A stretch of DNA of 64,000 nucleotides from JACMRP01 sp047302465 (lineage in GTDB: Bacteria > Bdellovibrionota > Bdellovibrionia > Bdellovibrionales > Bdellovibrionaceae): positions 1,240,001 through 1,304,000 of the forward strand of contig NZ_CP178621.1 of the NCBI RefSeq assembly GCF_047302465.1. Reading direction: 5' to 3'. Position numbers and translations under genes: made by a program. Within the stretch, counting starts at the first letter, position 1, and each line of letters opens with the position of its first letter. The notes under the pieces were generated by a model. The model saw only the letters and a list, made by a program, of their open reading frames with translations. It did not search any database and had not been told where the DNA came from. Shown here in pieces: positions 52,437-60,392 of this stretch.

Positions 52437-52787
52437 TTAGATGTGCTCAAGAATATTGACGAGTTTCCCAAAAGGATCGCGTACGAAAAAGCGTTTTACA
52501 CCCCAAGGTTCTTCGGTGAGGGGGTATTCGATTTTGAATCGTCCTTTCTTCATTCGGCGGAAAGCTTCGTCGACATCATCCACTTCGATAGAGAGATCTG
52601 GAACTGGGGTTTTAGATCCGCCTTGCGAGGCAAAGCTTATTTGTGTCTGCATCTTTGCAGAAGACCCGTAAGTTTTGATCCATCCATGATCCATCAATAA
52701 TTCGAGTCCGAGGATAGTGCCATAGAACTTCTTTGCAGAAGCCATTTTCGTGGTCTCGATATTTGCAACGATACGTTTTACTTTCAT
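52437..52787 (-). CDS. VOC/glyoxalase-family protein
   Basis: 116 residues, one vicinal-oxygen-chelate unit with paired beta-alpha-beta-beta-beta modules. VKRIVANIETTKMASAKKFYGTILGL at the start and PWGVKRFFVRDPFGKLVNILEH at the end are typical. The likely metal ligands of the usual H/E set are only partly kept (Glu in NILEH). Members include glyoxalases, dioxygenases and drug-binding proteins. The reaction here is unknown. Confidence 0.85.
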   Translation of the reverse strand: MKVKRIVANIETTKMASAKKFYGTILGLELLMDHGWIKTYGSSAKMQTQISFASQGGSKTPVPDLSIEVDDVDEAFRRMKKGRFKIEYPLTEEPWGVKRFFVRDPFGKLVNILEHI

Positions 52788-52872
52788 GAAACTACGGTGC
52801 GAGGTTTTGTCGTGGGTTGCAAGTAGATTTGCTCTGACTTTAACTGTGACTCAGAGTTTCTTCGCGCGTCTT

Positions 52873-53772
52873 TTAGATCTCTTCAAGATGGATGACGAAA
52901 CGCTCAGTAAACGGGTATTCATCCGTTGGCTCGACTGGGACGCGTTCCTTTTTGATCACTCGAAATTTGCTTTGGGGTAGGAAGAGAACTTCCTCTTCCT
53001 CATTTTTGCGTGTAGAGGCATCTTTAATGCTGCGTCCACTTTTACTTTTAATAACATACGAGAGAGCCGCATTTTCAATATATTCTTTTCTAGAAGCTGG
53101 AGACTTTCCCTCTGTTGTACTCGTGAAACCTAAAAAGGTATGAATGCCGCCGACTTCAGGAAGTGAGTCGTAGTACTTGTGCGCTTCTTTGAATGCAGAC
53201 TGGAAGCTGATAAAATCACCCCTATAGACAATGCCTTTATAAGTGGGAAGCTTATTGAGGGCTGACACAATCATCAGTATTCGAGCCTCGGCCATTTTAC
53301 TTTCCTCAGCGGATAGCTGGGCCTTTTTTGGATTCCAAAGATAAGTATTAACGTTTTGATAGCCCCATTCGGAATATTCCACCAGTGAAGCTAGTTCCAA
53401 CTCAGACAATTTATGCAGAGGGTGCGTTGGTTGTAAAAGGCGTAGGGTGCTATTCAAATACTCAACATGGCTATAGACACTTCCCAAGGCCATTCCACCG
53501 GTCCCTGTGAGATGGGCCTGCTTAGACTTTTGAAAAAAGACGTTATAGAGCGCCATTGCTTCTGGTTCTGCAGAATAAGCCTTGAAGTCGATCGCCCTTC
53601 CACTTGGAAGGTTTGATATAGCTTTCGATGAGTCTGCAAAGACCTGGCTGCAAGATGGAGCCGCAAAGGCAGCGCTCCCATAGAATTGCACAAGGCCCAT
53701 AATGGCAAGAACTGTCAAAAATACTGACAGTGATGGGGCCCTATATTTTACTTCAATGGGTGTTGGTTTCAT
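52873..53772 (-). CDS. Secreted ADP-ribosyltransferase (ARTC/ADPrib_exo_Tox-like) candidate
   Basis: 299 residues from ATG 53772. Signal peptide to about residue 38 (GSAAFA), then SCSQVFADS. The R-S-E NAD-binding triad of arginine-type ADP-ribosyltransferases is visible: Arg184 in YKGIVYRGDF, the Ser-Thr-Thr at 218-220 in FLGFTSTTEG, and a run of Glu (258-261) before VLFLPQSKFRV, fitting the E-x-E turn. No translocation domain is seen. This is a known layout for toxins that modify target proteins. It precedes and neighbours a secreted protease. Activity is inferred. Confidence 0.72.
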   Translation of the reverse strand: MKPTPIEVKYRAPSLSVFLTVLAIMGLVQFYGSAAFAAPSCSQVFADSSKAISNLPSGRAIDFKAYSAEPEAMALYNVFFQKSKQAHLTGTGGMALGSVYSHVEYLNSTLRLLQPTHPLHKLSELELASLVEYSEWGYQNVNTYLWNPKKAQLSAEESKMAEARILMIVSALNKLPTYKGIVYRGDFISFQSAFKEAHKYYDSLPEVGGIHTFLGFTSTTEGKSPASRKEYIENAALSYVIKSKSGRSIKDASTRKNEEEEVLFLPQSKFRVIKKERVPVEPTDEYPFTERFVIHLEEI

Positions 53773-53823
53773 AGAAAACAAAGACTACAAATTCGGTGCC
53801 ATAAACTGTGGATACAAATGAGG

Positions 53824-54690
53824 TTACTGAATTACGGATTGAATCCAAGTGTAGGCGTCTGCGACGTTAGCGTAGCCTTCAACATTGGATTTAGCTAAAG
53901 GATTGCGTCCCAGGCAGCCGGTGCCCCAGCTGACAATTCCGACTTGCACATAGTGGTCGCCTGTCTTTTGCACCAAGGGGCCGCCACTATCGCCAGAGCA
54001 AGCAGAGCGGGTGTTGTTGGAGGTTGAAGCGCAAAGAGTGTCAGCTTCAATAGTCCACCCGCGTTTTTGAACGTAAGAGTCTTTGGTACATTCTGCGCGG
54101 GTGATCAAAGGAAGAGTAATTTTTTGAAGGTCTTCTGCTTGGTGTCCTTTATTATCTACCAGTCCCCAACCCATGACAATCGCAGTAAGAGGGGAGGGGG
54201 AACTATCCAAATCGTTCGTGTTTAAAACGACTGGAGTGACATTATGAACTTCTGCTTCAAGCTCGATCAACGCAACATCGTGTTTTGGCCAAGAAAAATC
54301 GGGATGAATCAAGATAGACTTTGCTTTGAGCTCGCGGCCACCTTCGCCAGAAATTTTATTACTACCGATGAAGAGCTTCATTTCAGAAATATTGATAAAG
54401 CCCGCGTTTTTGTCTGTGGCTCTTTCAAGAACACAGTGAGCTGCGGTTAAAACCCACTTTTTATGAACCAGGCTTCCGCCACAGAGATGATCATTGAAAA
54501 TGTCTTTGGGACTATTTAACCAGATATTCACTAAAAACGGGAGCTCGTTCGGAGCAGCGTCTTCGCCGCCAAAAACTCCAGACGTCTGAGTGCCTGCCAG
54601 TGTCCTGTCGAAATGCGCGTCGTCCTTCTGGCAGGCTGTCAGAAGGCTCAAGACGAGAAGGCTAGAGAGTGTTTTAGTGAATACTTTCAT
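53824..54690 (-). CDS. Chymotrypsin-like S1 serine protease lipoprotein
   Basis: 288 residues with lipobox LLTAC (Cys20). Activation site SGVFGGEDA, then catalytic His85 (TAAHC), Asp138 (KHDVALIEL) and Ser235 (CSGDSGGP). The residue six before the Ser is Ser229, which in trypsin-fold numbering is position 189, favouring chymotrypsin-like rather than Lys/Arg specificity. Six Cys fit three disulfides. Likely on the outer membrane, where it could cut external proteins. It ends 51 bases before the ADP-ribosyltransferase start on the same strand. Confidence 0.93.
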   Translation of the reverse strand: MKVFTKTLSSLLVLSLLTACQKDDAHFDRTLAGTQTSGVFGGEDAAPNELPFLVNIWLNSPKDIFNDHLCGGSLVHKKWVLTAAHCVLERATDKNAGFINISEMKLFIGSNKISGEGGRELKAKSILIHPDFSWPKHDVALIELEAEVHNVTPVVLNTNDLDSSPSPLTAIVMGWGLVDNKGHQAEDLQKITLPLITRAECTKDSYVQKRGWTIEADTLCASTSNNTRSACSGDSGGPLVQKTGDHYVQVGIVSWGTGCLGRNPLAKSNVEGYANVADAYTWIQSVIQ

Positions 54691-54820
54691 CGACGTCCTG
54701 CTGGAAAAAAAGCTTGGAAATTCAGGAAGAAACCTACCTGAAATCCCTAAAAAAGGCCTCTAAGGACTGCCTATTATGCAAAATCTTCAGATGATCCCAT
54801 TTAAGAAGCTGTTAATTTCA

Positions 54821-55294
54821 TTAGACGAAGTCTTTTTTCATCATCCTGTTGGTGGTGTGGAAGCCTGACTTTTCATAGAGCGCTATGGCAGCCGTATTAT
54901 GGCCAAAGACGTGGAGTCCCACGGATTTGCATCCGAGAGCGCGAGCTTCTTCCTCCATAAGGGCTATCAGATGTTTTCCTAAACCCTGTCCGCGTTTTTC
55001 AGGATTTAAAACAACATCGTAGATGAAGGCATATATTTTTCCCGACTGGGATTTTTTCGCAAACCACAACATACCCACTGGCTTTTGTGTGGCGTCTTCA
55101 ATCACTGAAAAAAGAAATTGATCCGGGGTCTCTAAACCTTGAGGAAGAAGTCTTTCGTAAGAGTCTTGAGCGACTTTTAAAGCCTCTTCTGGCGTAAGAC
55201 CTTCGCCTTTTTGTTTTTCGTCGGCATAGTTTGCGACAGAGAATTTTCTATATTCGGTATACTCTTCAGAGGTCATTTTTCTTAGTTTAATCAT
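54821..55294 (-). CDS. GNAT-family N-acetyltransferase
   Basis: 157 residues. The acetyl-CoA loop is clear in the segment PEKRGQGLGKHLIALMEEEAR, followed by GLHVFGHNTAAIALYEKSGF. Substrate unknown; family members acetylate amines, proteins, ribosomal N-termini or antibiotics. First of a minus-strand run with two more GNAT genes and a methyltransferase nearby, all small and separate. Confidence 0.92.
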   Translation of the reverse strand: MIKLRKMTSEEYTEYRKFSVANYADEKQKGEGLTPEEALKVAQDSYERLLPQGLETPDQFLFSVIEDATQKPVGMLWFAKKSQSGKIYAFIYDVVLNPEKRGQGLGKHLIALMEEEARALGCKSVGLHVFGHNTAAIALYEKSGFHTTNRMMKKDFV

Positions 55295-55323
55295 AAGGCA
55301 AATCCTCGTTTCGTTTTTTGAAG

Positions 55324-55926
55324 CTAATCGCTTTGTTCAGCACGATAAATCAAGCGACAGACTCTTTTGCCAGAGCTTGTACTGGTTTTATCTTCGAAGT
55401 GCAGTATCGAATTTTTAGGAAATTGATCCAAAATATAAGAAGGCTCAAACGCCGAGTACAATCGCCCGTCGTTATGTCTAGCATCAGTCACTTCCGTCAC
55501 GCGCCAAGAAAGATAAAGAATGCCTGAGCTTTTTAGAAGTCTTTTAAGATTTTGAAGAGCTTCAGGAATTTGCTTCAGTGGCAAATGCATGATTACAGTC
55601 TCGCATAAAATATTGTCGAACTGTTCTTGAATCTCTGAAAGAGCGGGTAGAAGGGCTTGGCCAAATTTAATTTTGGGAAATAAATTTGTGGCGATGGTTA
55701 GTAGCTCTGATGAAGAATCAAAGCCTTGAACCTTGAATCCCTGCTGTCGTAACCACTCGGCATCGTGGCCATTGCCACAACCGATATCAACGGTGGTACC
55801 GCCAGAGGTAAAATACTTCTGCAAAAGTTGATACATGTCCGTAGGCTCTGGCTGAGTCAGCCAATCTTGGCTGTAAGTGCTTGCTTTGTCGGAATAAGCT
55901 TTTAGAGTCGGTTGATCCACAGTCAA
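55324..55926 (-). CDS. Class I SAM-dependent methyltransferase
   Basis: 200 residues with motif I VDIGCGNGHDAEWL, motif II FDSSSEL and ILCETVIMHLP. A Rossmann-fold small-molecule methyltransferase of the Methyltransf_11/25 type; substrate not predictable. The start is uncertain (TTG 55926 or GTG 55920), with no strong ribosome site. Confidence 0.9.
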   Translation of the reverse strand: MTVDQPTLKAYSDKASTYSQDWLTQPEPTDMYQLLQKYFTSGGTTVDIGCGNGHDAEWLRQQGFKVQGFDSSSELLTIATNLFPKIKFGQALLPALSEIQEQFDNILCETVIMHLPLKQIPEALQNLKRLLKSSGILYLSWRVTEVTDARHNDGRLYSAFEPSYILDQFPKNSILHFEDKTSTSSGKRVCRLIYRAEQSD

Positions 55927-55977
55927 AAGTTATGACTAAAACCCCGAGCAATCAAGTCTCAAAAACCAATTCCTATT

Positions 55978-56403
55978 CTAAGATTGTGGCGGGACTGTGC
56001 GCAGCATCCATCCAGCAGTGGTTTCGATTTCTTTAAAATGAAAATCTCTGTAGAGCGATTGTGAATAAGACGTTTTTAGCAGCCATTTTACGGAAGTCAG
56101 TTTTGGATGCTGGAATAAACATTCCATCAGAAAATGGCCCAGGCGTTTTTGGCGATGGGCTTCCTCAACATATACGTCACACAAATAAGCAAACGTACAA
56201 TAATCCGTAATGACACGGGCAAAGCCCACTTGCTCTTTATTTTGAAACATACCGATTGTGAAAGAGGACTTGATACTATTTGCGACGGTTTCTTTGGTTC
56301 TGCCTTTGGCCCAATAGGAATTCGTCAAAAATCGGTGAATGGCATCGACATCCAGAAGTGTTGTATCGTCGCTGACAATGTAAGTGTCTTTTTTCCACTC
56401 CAT
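55978..56403 (-). CDS. GNAT-family N-acetyltransferase (YitH/YkkB-like)
   Basis: 141 residues from ATG 56403 (AGGGGA five bases upstream). SYWAKGRTKETV, IGMFQNKEQVGFARVITD, the CoA loop HRQKRLGHFLMECLF, and the late LYRDFHFKEIE match small GNAT proteins in which Trp/Gly motifs follow a long first helix. The substrate is unknown. Fourteen bases separate it from the next GNAT gene. Confidence 0.88.
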   Translation of the reverse strand: MEWKKDTYIVSDDTTLLDVDAIHRFLTNSYWAKGRTKETVANSIKSSFTIGMFQNKEQVGFARVITDYCTFAYLCDVYVEEAHRQKRLGHFLMECLFQHPKLTSVKWLLKTSYSQSLYRDFHFKEIETTAGWMLRTVPPQS

Positions 56404-56417
56404 AATTTCCCCTGTCG

Positions 56418-56939
56418 TTAGAGCTTCAGTGAATCCCACTCATATGCAAGTTCATTAAAGGATTTCCCGCCGATTTCGTCTGGCTTCTTTTGGCCTGAGA
56501 ACGTGGCGCCCGATCTTTCATAGAAACGAATCGTTGGATTATTTTCAAGAACCCAGCAGTAGGCTTTTTGATAGCCTTGTTCACTCATCAGTTTGAAGCC
56601 TGCTGATAAAAGCGCAAAGCCAATCCCTTTGTTTTTGTATTTCTCTAAAAGGTAGATAGCGCCAAGCTCAATAAAAGTTTCGCGGTTTTCATCGCGGGGC
56701 AGACCGAAGATAGTAAATCCAACGATTTTATCTGAAACCGTCGCGACCCAGATCCATCTTTTTGCATTTACTAAAGAGCGTTTCCAGTTTTCAGTTCTTT
56801 CCGTAAGTTCTGAGGGGAGCGCATCCAGATAGGCCTGGGGGACTAGCCCCTTATAAGCCTCTTGCCAGGCTTGAACATGAACATTTGCGAGAGTTTCTTC
56901 ATCGCCACTGAGGGCTCTTCGGATCGTAAATTCTTGCAT
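56418..56939 (-). CDS. GNAT-family N-acetyltransferase
   Basis: 173 residues from ATG 56939; an upstream TTG frame adds 14 residues. Core motifs: VHVQAWQEAYKGLVP, IELGAIYLLEKYKNKGIGFALL and ENNPTIRFYERSGATFSG. These match the common YhhY/RimI-like small acetyltransferases. It is the upstream gene of a likely two-gene acetyltransferase operon. Confidence 0.9.
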   Translation of the reverse strand: MQEFTIRRALSGDEETLANVHVQAWQEAYKGLVPQAYLDALPSELTERTENWKRSLVNAKRWIWVATVSDKIVGFTIFGLPRDENRETFIELGAIYLLEKYKNKGIGFALLSAGFKLMSEQGYQKAYCWVLENNPTIRFYERSGATFSGQKKPDEIGGKSFNELAYEWDSLKL

Positions 56940-57038
56940 AACGGTAGTATCTTGCTCCGGGGACGCATTTGGAGCAAGCAAGAATTGATAATTATTTCAG
57001 CAGGTTCGCTATAACTGCATTTTTTTAAAGTCCACTAC

Positions 57039-57073
57039 TTGACAATACACAGTACCTAGCAATATACAGTACC
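57039..57073 (+). promoter_or_regulatory. Promoter with direct-repeat operator for PadR operon
   Basis: TTGACA (57039-57044), 18-base spacer, TATACA (57063-57068). Two near-identical 13-base copies AATA-C/T-ACAGTACC start at 57044 and 57061, one in the spacer and one over the -10. A regulator bound there would block RNA polymerase, so PadR autoregulation is likely. Confidence 0.72.
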
Positions 57074-57093
57074 CATTACTAGGGAGCATAAAT

Positions 57094-57444
57094 ATGAATG
57101 CCCAATTTAAAAAAGGGGTTCTAGAGCTTTGTGTCCTGACCTTGATTGGCCGTAAAGACTATTACGGCTATGAGCTGGTCGAGGAGATCTCAAAGGTTCT
57201 GGAGATTTCCGAGGGGACTTTATATCCGATTCTGCGTCGATTGACGGAAGAAGGGTATTTTGAAACCTATTTGCGGGAGTCCTCAGAAGGACCGCCGCGA
57301 AAGTATTATCGTATAAGCAAGGCCGGTAAAGAGTTCCAGAAAGAACAATTTAAGCAGTGGGCCGAATTTAATCAGCAAATTGAAAAACTAATTGGTGGAA
57401 AGACAAATGAACCAACAAGATTATTTAAAATCACTAAAAATTGA
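57094..57444 (+). CDS. PadR-family transcriptional regulator
   Basis: 116 residues: a winged helix-turn-helix (about 8-85, LELCVLTLIGRKDYYGYELVEE, LEISEGTLYPILRRLTEEGYFE, RKYYRISKAGKEF) with a short helix after it, typical of subfamily 2 PadR proteins. ATG after AGGGAG. It overlaps the DUF1700 gene by 38 bases, and the set PadR-DUF1700-DUF4097 is a common envelope-stress-like operon of unknown detail. Confidence 0.94.
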   Translation: MNAQFKKGVLELCVLTLIGRKDYYGYELVEEISKVLEISEGTLYPILRRLTEEGYFETYLRESSEGPPRKYYRISKAGKEFQKEQFKQWAEFNQQIEKLIGGKTNEPTRLFKITKN

Positions 57445-57979
57445 ACTTGAGAAAAGAAATGTCGGCAATGTCGAAGAGATCATCGCCGATTATAAAGAAC
57501 ACTTTGCGCATGCGCTTGAAGCTGGCAAGACAGACGATGAAGTCATTCGTAAGTTAGGATTGCCAGACCTGATTGCTCAAGCACATGAAACTGAAGCAAT
57601 GATTAAAAAGGTCAAGGCAGAGGATGCGGGTATTCCTTGGGGCACCGTTATTAACAGTATTGGACGCCTCTTTATCATTGCTCCTTTCAACTTTATCTTT
57701 TTATTCATTCCAGCCGTCATAATTATTTCGTTGGTATTCGCCGGGTGGTCTGTAAGCGGAGCTATCGCCGCTGTCGCATTGGCACTTTTTGGAGTCGTTC
57801 CAGGAGTCGTCACTTCCGGTGGGACTTTGTGGGCCATGATTGCAGTTATTTTTACTAGCTTGGGAATTTTGGGGTTGGCCGTTATGGGCTTGATCGTCAT
57901 GTATAGCCTAACAAAGTTTTTGGCTTTGGCTGTGATCAATTACTTGCAGTGGAACTTAAAATTCATTCTTGCTAAATAG
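57407..57979 (+). CDS. DUF1700-family membrane protein
   Basis: 190 residues from ATG 57407. An N-terminal helical domain (about 1-65, YLKSLKIELEKRNVGNVEEIIADY, then a Lys-Leu-Gly-Leu-Pro turn) is followed by four membrane helices. DUF1700 (HAAS domain) proteins nearly always travel with PadR and often DUF4097, as here. Cellular role not known. Confidence 0.9.
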   Translation: MNQQDYLKSLKIELEKRNVGNVEEIIADYKEHFAHALEAGKTDDEVIRKLGLPDLIAQAHETEAMIKKVKAEDAGIPWGTVINSIGRLFIIAPFNFIFLFIPAVIIISLVFAGWSVSGAIAAVALALFGVVPGVVTSGGTLWAMIAVIFTSLGILGLAVMGLIVMYSLTKFLALAVINYLQWNLKFILAK

Positions 57980-57989
57980 GATTTCTAAT

Positions 57990-58799
57990 ATGAAAAACAT
58001 TAATCTATCTAAAATCTTTGTAGGCGTATTCATTTTCACCATCTTGTCATTCTCTTTGGCTGGCTATGCAACCAAGCAAGCGAAAGCTGCAAATCCAGAG
58101 GTCGTAAATCAAGTTGCCAAGCATTTTAATGTTCATATCGACACTTCTGATTCAGGTTTTTCTATCCTGACGGCGGATGACGCGGACTATGCAGCTGTGA
58201 ATAAGACTTGGGACTTTGACGGCAGCGCAAGCCAACTAAATATCTCTGCAAAGAGTGTCGATGTTACTTTCGTAAAATCCGCGGACGACAAGTATCACCT
58301 TATTGCTAGAGGTTTTGCCGGAAATGAAAATAGCAAAGACCTTTTGACGACCGAAATTCACGGCCAAGAAATTTTTGTGAGTGACGAAGGGAAAAAAATC
58401 AAAGATGTGTCTTTGACGGTGCAAGTCCCTGCGAATAAGTTGAAGTCGCTTCGTAGCAACTCAGTCAGTGGTGGTTTTTCTTTAAAAGACTTGGCATCTG
58501 ATGAAATTCACATCGTGACTATTTCCGGCGATATCTCTGTCACAAAGGCAGTAAGTCAGTGGATTGAGGTCAAGAGTGTCTCTGGTGATATCGACTTAGA
58601 AAACACCAAAGAGGGCCGTATTGAGGCAAAATCGACGTCTGGGGATATTAAAATCCATTCTCCAAATTTGCAGAATTCTCAGTTTGAATTGAAAAGTGTT
58701 TCTGGTGAAATCATCAATCCTTTCGGGAGCAAAAAAGACGCTGTCACAAAAGTCACAGCAAGCACGGTCAGCGGGGATATTGAGGTTCAGGCTAGATAA
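57990..58799 (+). CDS. DUF4097-family exported beta-helix protein
   Basis: 269 residues from ATG 57990. A signal or anchor helix (about 9-27) precedes a right-handed parallel beta structure whose turns show the repeated S-G-D motif (VSGGFS, ISGDIS, VSGDID, TSGDIK, VSGEII, VSGDIE), the mark of DUF4097. It begins 11 bases after DUF1700 in the PadR operon. Probably an envelope-stress or adhesin-like protein; unproven. Confidence 0.88.
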   Translation: MKNINLSKIFVGVFIFTILSFSLAGYATKQAKAANPEVVNQVAKHFNVHIDTSDSGFSILTADDADYAAVNKTWDFDGSASQLNISAKSVDVTFVKSADDKYHLIARGFAGNENSKDLLTTEIHGQEIFVSDEGKKIKDVSLTVQVPANKLKSLRSNSVSGGFSLKDLASDEIHIVTISGDISVTKAVSQWIEVKSVSGDIDLENTKEGRIEAKSTSGDIKIHSPNLQNSQFELKSVSGEIINPFGSKKDAVTKVTASTVSGDIEVQAR

Positions 58800-58847
58800 T
58801 ACTCATAAAACCTTGCAATTTCGGGGCACATCCGAAAGGCTTTAGGT

Positions 58848-59612
58848 ATGAGGAAGATTGTTATTATAGTCGTCATCTTGCTGGCACTCGTCTGGGTTAA
58901 AATGAGTTCAGACGAGGAGTACGAGTTGGGCGAGACTTCGGATAGTTTGAATGCGCAAGAAGAGACCGTCCATCTAGAAGACCCCGATGACAATGAACCA
59001 ACTCCGGTAGTATCTCCAACGCCACCAATCAAGACATCTGTACCAGAAACCTCACAGCCTTCCCCAGCACCCACGCTAGTGGTGGAAGCAACGCCGATTC
59101 AGATCCAGCAAGAACACAAGCCACAACCGACCCCGTTCGAAAAAACGGGTGAGCAAGTGGCTGAGGAAAAGTTGAATATTCCTATCGACGAAGAGTTAAA
59201 ACAGGCGATCCCATTGACCACGTGGACAACGACTGAACCAAGTCGCTTCACAGGGTTTTTTTACGGATACGTGGAGCTAAAAGGACAAAAACACCATGTT
59301 CGCTTGAGATTGGCATTTGACGGGTCTAATGGAGATGTTGCTCCAGGAAGCTGTGTTACCATTTATGGCTCCGGAGCGCCCCTCTATAGTGAAAAGTACG
59401 CCAATGGAAAAATGAAGGTTTTTAGGACTAAAGAAGAAAAGTATATTATCTTGTCGATCTCGGATCAGGTTTACTTACAAATCTTTCAAACTACAGAAAA
59501 TCGCCAAAGAACACTGCGCGTTCACCTAACGACTAAGAGTGATAAAAGACCGGTTATCTTTTATCTGAACCATTCACGTGTATCCGGCATTGTGTTAGAG
59601 GGGCGCTGTTAA
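58848..59612 (+). CDS. Membrane-anchored protein with Pro-rich linker, unknown
   Basis: 254 residues. One N-terminal helix (3-18), an acidic then Pro/Thr-rich periplasmic linker (about 22-105), and a beta-rich domain (about 120-254) with FTGFFYGYVELKGQ and GSGAPLYSEKY. A Cys pair, one near residue 164 and one the last residue, may be disulfide-bonded. It lies 48 bases after DUF4097 on the same strand but its promoter is unclear. Confidence 0.68.
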   Translation: MRKIVIIVVILLALVWVKMSSDEEYELGETSDSLNAQEETVHLEDPDDNEPTPVVSPTPPIKTSVPETSQPSPAPTLVVEATPIQIQQEHKPQPTPFEKTGEQVAEEKLNIPIDEELKQAIPLTTWTTTEPSRFTGFFYGYVELKGQKHHVRLRLAFDGSNGDVAPGSCVTIYGSGAPLYSEKYANGKMKVFRTKEEKYIILSISDQVYLQIFQTTENRQRTLRVHLTTKSDKRPVIFYLNHSRVSGIVLEGRC

Positions 59613-59651
59613 AAAAAATCTAGTATGTCTCGGCAATCGAGGGAGAGTAAA

Positions 59652-60392
59652 ATGATACAGCTACCTGTTATCACCGGCACTTTGGAACGTCGAATTCTTT
59701 TGAATTATACAATCGACCCACAATACTTAGAGAAGTTTTTGCCGCCACGGTTTAAACCACGTCTTTACAAGGGTGTCGGAGTTGGCGGAATTTGTATGAT
59801 TCGGTTCTCGAATCTAAGGCCCCAGTATGCTCCGTCATTTTTTGGTATCGACTCTGAAAATGCTGCCCACAGAATTGCGGTCGAGTGGGAGAGTAAGGAT
59901 CAAAAACACGAAGGCGTATTTATTCCCAAACGCAATACAGCTTCACAGTTTAACTATTGGGCTGGGGGACGTATTTTTCCTGGAATCTTTCAGAAGAGTC
60001 AATTTAAGGTCCATGAAGAGAACGGAATCTACAGCGTGAAGATCTGTCAAGACGGCAAGGATATTGTTAGTTTTGAAGGAAGAGTTTCAGACGTTTTTCC
60101 AAAAGACTCCGTTTTTGCGAACCTTGAGGAGGCTTCGAATTTTTTTGCAAAGGGTTCCGTGGGATATTCACTTTCGAAAGATCAAACCTATTTTCAAGGG
60201 ATGGAACTTAGACTGCTAGATTGGAGCATTCGTCCCTTAGAGATCCTCTCTGCATCTGTAGATCTCTACGAGAATGAGTCCATTTTTCCAAAGGGCGCGG
60301 TTCGCCTTGATAGCGCCATGCTGATGGAGAATCTCAGGCACGAATGGCATAAGATTCCGAATCTGAGTTCAGCTTCTAATCGAATGGAATGA
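59652..60392 (+). CDS. DUF2071-family protein
   Basis: 246 residues from ATG 59652 (GGGAGAG five bases upstream; an ATG at 59625 adds nine residues). The family opening (LERRILLNYTIDPQYLEKFLPP), the GVGGICMIRFSNLRP strand, and a central AGGRIFPGIFQKS are typical of DUF2071, a beta-barrel-like cytoplasmic fold related to acetoacetate decarboxylase. The function is not known. The 3' end overlaps the convergent secreted-protein gene by 17 bases. Confidence 0.82.
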   Translation: MIQLPVITGTLERRILLNYTIDPQYLEKFLPPRFKPRLYKGVGVGGICMIRFSNLRPQYAPSFFGIDSENAAHRIAVEWESKDQKHEGVFIPKRNTASQFNYWAGGRIFPGIFQKSQFKVHEENGIYSVKICQDGKDIVSFEGRVSDVFPKDSVFANLEEASNFFAKGSVGYSLSKDQTYFQGMELRLLDWSIRPLEILSASVDLYENESIFPKGAVRLDSAMLMENLRHEWHKIPNLSSASNRME

